Assembly: GCA_025331565.1 (NCBI GenBank)
Contig: JAFREQ010000044.1
Location: forward strand, 806,001 to 870,000
Origin: Holacanthus passer
Taxonomy: Eukaryota; Chordata; Actinopteri; Pomacanthidae
Direction of reading: 5' to 3'
DNA: 64,000 nucleotides
Shown here: in pieces, positions 59,051 through 64,000 of the stretch
How positions within the stretch are numbered: position 1 is the first letter of the stretch
Layout of the letters: each line of letters starts with the position of its first letter
Notes under the pieces: model-generated
Database searches by the model: none
What the model was told of the DNA's origin: nothing
The model's input: only the letters and a program-made list of their open reading frames with translations
Program-made: the position numbers and the translations under genes

Positions 59051-60299
59051 AAAACTTATCTTGTGACGGTATTGTATTGAAAATCTTACACCATTGCAAC
59101 TCTATACACAACAGTCGCAATCATTGTAAAGTAGTTCTGTGGTCTAAAAGAAAATCTGTGCATCTTGCCTGTATAGCTAAGCACAATTTTTACAGTATCT
59201 TTCGTCATTCATCTTAATAACTATAAATACTGTAATATAATGCACAGTGGAAATGCCAGCAGAATACCGAGTGCTGCCCTTTGAATTTGTTTGAACTTGT
59301 ATGGTAATTATGACCTGAGCCTCAGTCCATGTCATAGCATTAAATAAACATATGGAGTAGGAGTTTAAATTTCTGCTATATTTTATTACATGGATGAGTT
59401 TACCCTCCAGTAACAAGCTACCACTGCTCTCACTGAATTTTTCTAGTAGAACAGCTTTCAGGATCTACAATAGCATATACAATAGCATACAGTACTGGGA
59501 TGCGACTGCAGACTTACAATCCAGGCCTCAGAAATTCACCATTTTCTTTGCTGATGATCTCTCTAATCCAGGCAATTGTTTTTACCCCTGTGTGCTCAAA
59601 TACCATTGTGGGATTACAGCTAGGTCTGCACAATGTCTTGTGAATGGAACTCGCTATAGCCAATTGACAGCTTAGATTCTCTACTGTATAATACCAACAT
59701 CGGTGGTCCTCCATTACACATGGAACAGGAGGAGAGAGATGTGTGAAGCTTGTGCTTTTATCCATAATGAGCCTAAACAAACATCTCCAAACAAATGTTC
59801 TTCGTCCACATGCAGTCGAATCAGATGAGACAGCTGTCAGAAAGCATCCATATCCATCCTGAGTTAGCTCTAATTGGAGAAGTACTCTCCGTCCTCTGGC
59901 CCTATTCGACAGATACCGCTCAATCACCACACCGGTGCTGAACACTGCTCCAGCCCGACAATATTCAGTCTGCAATCACAACGCTTATTGCTGTTACACA
60001 ATGGTACCTCACACACTGCACATACATACATATATTATATTTTTGTGTGTTTGTGTGCATTTACTACCGGGTGCATTAATTCTGACCGTGCATGTGCTGA
60101 GCCTGCATGTGATGTGTCATTTCATAACATACAGTAGCAGCATGCTTTTGCATGTATGGAAGAGAAAAGGTATAAATTGTAAATGCCGCTATTCCAATAA
60201 CAGTGTGAAACCTGCAGTCCATAACAGATGCAATTACCAGTTACGCAAATACAGAGCGAGAGATGCACAAACATAAACACTCGCACAGCCTCATAAACA

Positions 60300-60760
60300 C
60301 GTACCTACATTATTTCGTACACACTGAATTAATCAGCTCTTAGACAAATAGCTGAATAAATACTGTGGATAACCAGATCAATATTGTACACTCAATTCAT
60401 CTGAGTTCACAGAGATGTCAAATTCTGCATAGTTCCATAGCACACTGATTAAACTGGCACCACATTAATTCAGTAAATCAATAAAACCAATCTTTCAAAT
60501 AAATCAAGTCGCATGTACGGCTAAAGCCAATTGGAGGGCAAGAACACATTAAAATTCCCTTGCTCCAACTGCATATCTATGTCAAGCAGGCAACACACTG
60601 ATTTGCTATGTGGATTCCACAATTTGTGGAATGAAAACGATTAATCCATGAAACAATAACCAGGGTGCCAAGAAGGCACATGGTAATTCTATAATGATCA
60701 AAGACTCAATTAAATCCTTTTCCATTCTGTTCCCTAAATGCCTCGTGTCTGTGGCTGCAG
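60300..60760. promoter_or_regulatory. Long unique AT-rich block resembling a conserved non-coding element
   Basis: About 450 bp without simple repeats carries many TAAT/ATTA cores, GATTAA and CAATAA sites, and a perfect inverted repeat at 60614-60632 (ATTCCACAA, one base, TTGTGGAAT) whose right arm reads into a TEAD-type GGAATG. Conservation cannot be tested here, so the call is from composition and motif density. Confidence 0.3.
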
Positions 60761-60776
60761 AGCAAATGTGCGTGCA

Positions 60777-60778
<2 letters not shown>

Positions 60779-60813
<35 letters not shown>

Positions 60814-60847
60814 ACGTGAGTGCGGGTGTGCTTTTAGTGGTCAGTTT

Positions 60848-60895
<48 letters not shown>

Positions 60896-60928
60896 GGTGT
60901 GCTTTAGTGATCAGTTTATGCTGTGTAT

Positions 60929-60977
<49 letters not shown>
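60779..60977 (+). repeat. Three (TG)n blocks separated by a duplicated cassette
   Basis: TG runs at about 60779-60812, 60852-60892 and 60936-60976 are separated by two related 32-33 bp spacers (60821-60853 and 60892-60923) that share TGCGGGTGTGCTTT, AGTG, TCAGTTTAT and CTG. Confidence 0.9.
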
Positions 60978-60979
<2 letters not shown>

Positions 60980-61789
60980 TTTGTGTTTTCTTGGGGCTGT
61001 GATGTGACCAGAGGTTAAGCTGTGGTCTGGCAAGTGTCTTTTGTGGTCAGATGACGTATGACGTGTGGTTCATGTTCATAGTCTAATAGCACAACAGGAT
61101 AGGAGCACAAGTGGTGTGATAGTAATCGTTATTAGATTATAAGAGCATTCAATTCCTGACACACAAGCCAGTGTATTCTATTTGAAATATGTCCGTCACC
61201 ATGCACCTATAGTCTTTCATGGTGATTTTTGTCCCTATTTCAAATGAAAGCAGCAAAGCACTCAGTTGCTAAAAACTGCTGTACTGCACTGTAGTTTTTA
61301 GAAACAAACAAACAAACAAAAAAACTTCACACGACCAGGGAAGGTTTGCTGAGCATGCATGGTCATTTTTAGCAGCATCTTGCTTCACACTGATACTGTT
61401 AAATTCACACCTGGGTGCTAGTTGATCATTATGCAGCTTCACTGGAAAACACAGGGCTTTAGCCCCTTAAAGGACCTCAATCCGATCTTTGTAATGTAAG
61501 GAGAAAATCGGACATAAAATTTCCCTCTGCTGTCTGTATCTCCAGCACTTTCCAGCATTGCCTGTGCCAGCAGCAAGGTCCGAGTATAGCTGTAGTCTGG
61601 CTTGAACCACAGGATTCATTTTCCCAGTATGTAGTAATTTCAACTCCATGGTGGTTCAAAATATCCGCAAAATTGGACAACCGACATCTCATTCTGCCAT
61701 CTTGTCATCTCACTTGTACTGGAATGTAACATAGGTTGTGACACTGATATTCTACATTACATGGACAAGAACACCTACATGGTGTAATG

Positions 61790-62170
61790 CGTAATAAAAC
61801 ATGTAGGGTTATGTCACAACAATAAATTTAAAAAAATCTTCTTGAAAGCTGATCAGCACCAAATAATAGACAGAAAAAGTTGGTGGCTTGCTAATGGACA
61901 TAATGGAACATCAAGCAGCTAAAGAGCCAGATATGTCCCTCAGTAGTTGGTGGAGACCAAAAATTAGATGTAAAAGAGAGGTAATATTAGACAGAACCAT
62001 GTCGTGAAATAAATGCTATTTCTCTGTGTCCACTGGTTGTCTAAATAGGAAATTGTCTTCTAACATATTCACCATGTCAACTTACTAAGGCGATAATATG
62101 TAGGTGTTGTATTTACAGCTTGTTCCACTGCCCCCTAGTGGCTAAAAATTTAATCATTTTACTTTTTCTT
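61790..62170 (+). mobile_element. Probable dispersed teleost repeat fragment
   Basis: Segments such as TTGAAAGCTGATCAGCACC, AAGAGCCAGATATGTCCCTC, AGTTGGTGGAGACCAAAAA and CCACTGCCCCCTAGTGGCTA, in this order, resemble a repeat family I recall from many percomorph genomes. I cannot name the family or confirm it without a repeat search. Confidence 0.45.
62125..62142 (-). promoter_or_regulatory. CTCF-like motif at the end of a repeat fragment
   Basis: On the minus strand GCCACTAGGGGGCAGTGG matches the CTCF core essentially perfectly. The flanking text resembles a dispersed teleost repeat, so the motif may be repeat-borne. Confidence 0.45.
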
Positions 62171-62662
62171 TGGTTTCAATTTACTATTTAATTTTTGTTT
62201 AAACAGAAAATGAAATTAGGTGTGTTAGCAAATCACTGACTTGATTTCCCCACCCAAATACCAAGGATTTGAACCAGTGTTTGTCTGGTTACAAACTTAT
62301 ACTGCCCCATATGTAGGCCTACCTAAGGGTAAGTCTTATTGTACTCTGAAAATATGCAGCACACATATTAACTTAGTACATTTACTTAATGAACACTGAG
62401 AGTGGTGTTGTGGAGGATTTATTAAAAAAAAAAAACGGCAGCAAAAAGGTCAATACACTGTTGCATTCATTCACTTTTCTGCACCGTGTCAGAGAGCTGA
62501 GCCTATGATACCACAAGTGTGGGTAGTATTTTCCTGTGGTTTGTGTCCATATGTGCAGAGGAGCAGAGGGCATGAGGATTGGAGAGGAGCGGCACAGGGC
62601 AGTCTCAGGTGAGACATGCATAGTCCCAACATAATTATAATCCTTAATTAATCCACTCCGGA

Positions 62663-62666
62663 TGCG

Positions 62667-62697
<31 letters not shown>

Positions 62698-62700
62698 TCA
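62663..62700 (+). repeat. Imperfect (CT)n tract
   Basis: CT run broken by TTT at regular intervals. Confidence 0.85.
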
Positions 62701-64000
62701 AGAAGTTCATTGCTCTAGGTGTTTATGGACTTTTCCATCATGGTGCACCTCCCCCCTTTCTGTCTCATCTGGCATCTGCCTACTGTATGTATTATGCTCT
62801 AGGTGTTTTTGCAGCTGTTTATGAATATACGTGCCCTTTCACACCTCTGTCTAGGAGCCTCATCTCCCCTCCCCCTCCCCCTCATCCCCTACCTCCTCGC
62901 TCTTTTCTCTACCTGCATCCCTCCAAGTCCCATCTTGGCAGACAGGCAAACAAACAGCTTCTTTTGGCCCCGTGTTGTTTCTTGGTGTTGCCTCTTCTCA
63001 CAGCTCACAGCATGGACACACACACGCAGAGACACACAAACACAAACACGCTCGCACCAGTCCAACACCATATACTCCGAGGGGAGTGCTGCTGACACAA
63101 ATACGAACCCACCGGAGCCGTCCTCTGTGGAATGACTCAGGTGAGTCTCAGGTGAACATCGCTGCTTGTAAGGCCCAGACAGCCAGAAACATACACACAC
63201 AAGCACACAGACACAGTTCCTGTTTATATACACGTCTCTCCTAATTCTGCTGCCTGACCGAATGCGCTGATAGCTTAGACGATTTTGAGAAACTCCTGCA
63301 TTAGTCACTGAGTGTGAGGGGTCAGTGGCAGAAAGCGAGAAGTGGATCGTGTAAACGGAGGTGTAATGAAGGAACACTGGAGCCTTGTGGCTGCAGATGA
63401 AGGGTCTGTACATGGCACTAAGCTGACGGTAATGAGGACAAAGGTGTCAGTATTGACGCTGGTAGAGTGAGAGCGCCAGGTGTGAGGAGGAGCGGCGACT
63501 ACTCCTGCCATTACCACTCAGCCTCCTGCTCTGCCCACTCTGGTCGAGCCAATTAGAGGAGCTCATCCACCTCTACGGTCCGCACCCTCCGTCAAGCTCT
63601 CAGAAAAACATAAGGATTGATTGGACAAGCTATTAGGTCAATTGATCCCTGTTTCCTTTCATCTGTGTGCTCCTCCTTTTTCAGATGGACAGATTGGACG
63701 TGGAAAGCTACTCCAATTACCTGAGGACAAGGGTTTAACTAAGATGCCTGATGGACCCTTTCTCCATCTTTCTCTGTATGTGTGAGGCTTTTTTCTGAGC
63801 TTCTCCCTTCCACTCTTCAGTGATTTTAGTTTTTGTGTAAATTTAGCACTCAGTTTGTGTCAAAAGAAATCATAATCCTGCAGAAATAAAGCTGCTCTTA
63901 TTTGTTCATGCCTCTGAACGTGTGTTTGTGTTTGCTTCCCGTATCTCTATTGCCGTATATCAGCATTCGTATGTGTGGTTTGCCACTGGTGCAGCAGGGT

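Larger units (their letters stand above)
31501..64000. other. 32.5 kb without coding exons: probable 5' intron and/or upstream flank of adgrl1
   Basis: No recognisable protein-coding exon, tRNA or rRNA was seen on either strand. Contents include a 260 bp GGAGA array, a hAT-like short element, a repeat fragment with a CTCF-like end, CA/TG/GA/ATA microsatellites, and several unique AT-rich blocks rich in TAAT, octamer, PBX, SOX and RFX motifs that resemble vertebrate intronic enhancers. A GC-richer patch lies at 52.70-52.88 kb. Because the start-codon exon begins with a splice acceptor, at least part of this stretch should be intron. Where the promoter lies cannot be read from the sequence. Confidence 0.6.

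Noticed and set aside
59514..59975. 153-aa minus-strand open frame, checked as a possible transposon fragment
   Set aside because: No transposase, reverse transcriptase or other motif could be recognised.
60779..60977. Repeat-spacer pattern reminiscent of a CRISPR array
   Set aside because: The repeats are TG microsatellites and the spacers are near-identical copies, in a vertebrate genome.
62889..63413. 174-aa minus-strand open frame
   Set aside because: Low-complexity Cys/Val and Ser/His runs from CA/TG sequence; no family resemblance.

Overview
The window is vertebrate nuclear DNA and almost certainly comes from a teleost (percomorph-like) fish. It has one spliced neuronal gene with very long introns, dense CA/TG, GA and GATA/GATG microsatellites, a decayed tRNA-derived SINE fused to a GATA/GATG array, and remnants that look like fish hAT-type and other dispersed repeats. 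There are no bacterial-style genes, operons or CRISPR arrays. Nearly all long open frames are low-complexity translations of microsatellites or of pyrimidine-rich tracts.

The only gene I can support is the 5' half of a latrophilin-type adhesion GPCR, best matched to ADGRL1 (latrophilin-1), on the minus strand. Seven coding exons join with consistent reading phase and GT/AG splice sites. In transcript order they are: signal-peptide exon (31316-31385, plus about 115 nt of 5'UTR to a 3' splice site at 31500/31501); two exons for the SUEL-type galactose-binding lectin domain (19231-19444 and 17957-18066); three exons for the olfactomedin-like domain (3379-3586, 2897-3161, 1152-1479); and the start of a Thr-rich linker exon cut by the left edge (1-36). 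Joined, they encode about 410 residues of the extracellular N-terminus. The hormone-receptor motif, GAIN/GPS and seven-helix regions must lie beyond position 1.

Layout: 1-3.6 kb holds the olfactomedin exons, 3.6-18 kb is a 14.4 kb intron, 18-19.4 kb holds the lectin exons, 19.4-31.3 kb is an 11.9 kb intron, and 31.3-31.5 kb is the start-codon exon. From 31.5 to 64 kb I find no coding exon. This stretch is most simply 5' intron (the start-codon exon begins at a splice acceptor, so at least one non-coding exon lies further upstream) and possibly the upstream flank.

The noteworthy non-coding signals are candidate regulatory sites. They include a tandem pair of RE1/NRSE-like elements (REST sites) 83 bp apart in the 11.9 kb intron, three perfect POU octamers in about 100 bp, a PBX-PREP/MEIS decamer, RFX X-boxes, CTCF-like sites (one carried by a repeat) and several unique AT-rich, homeobox-site-rich blocks that look like conserved enhancers. 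There are also two unusually perfect short hairpins, G-quadruplex-prone tracts (one beside a splice donor) and a duplicated TG-repeat cassette. I found no novel multi-gene system. The interest lies in the regulatory architecture of a neuronal adhesion-GPCR locus.
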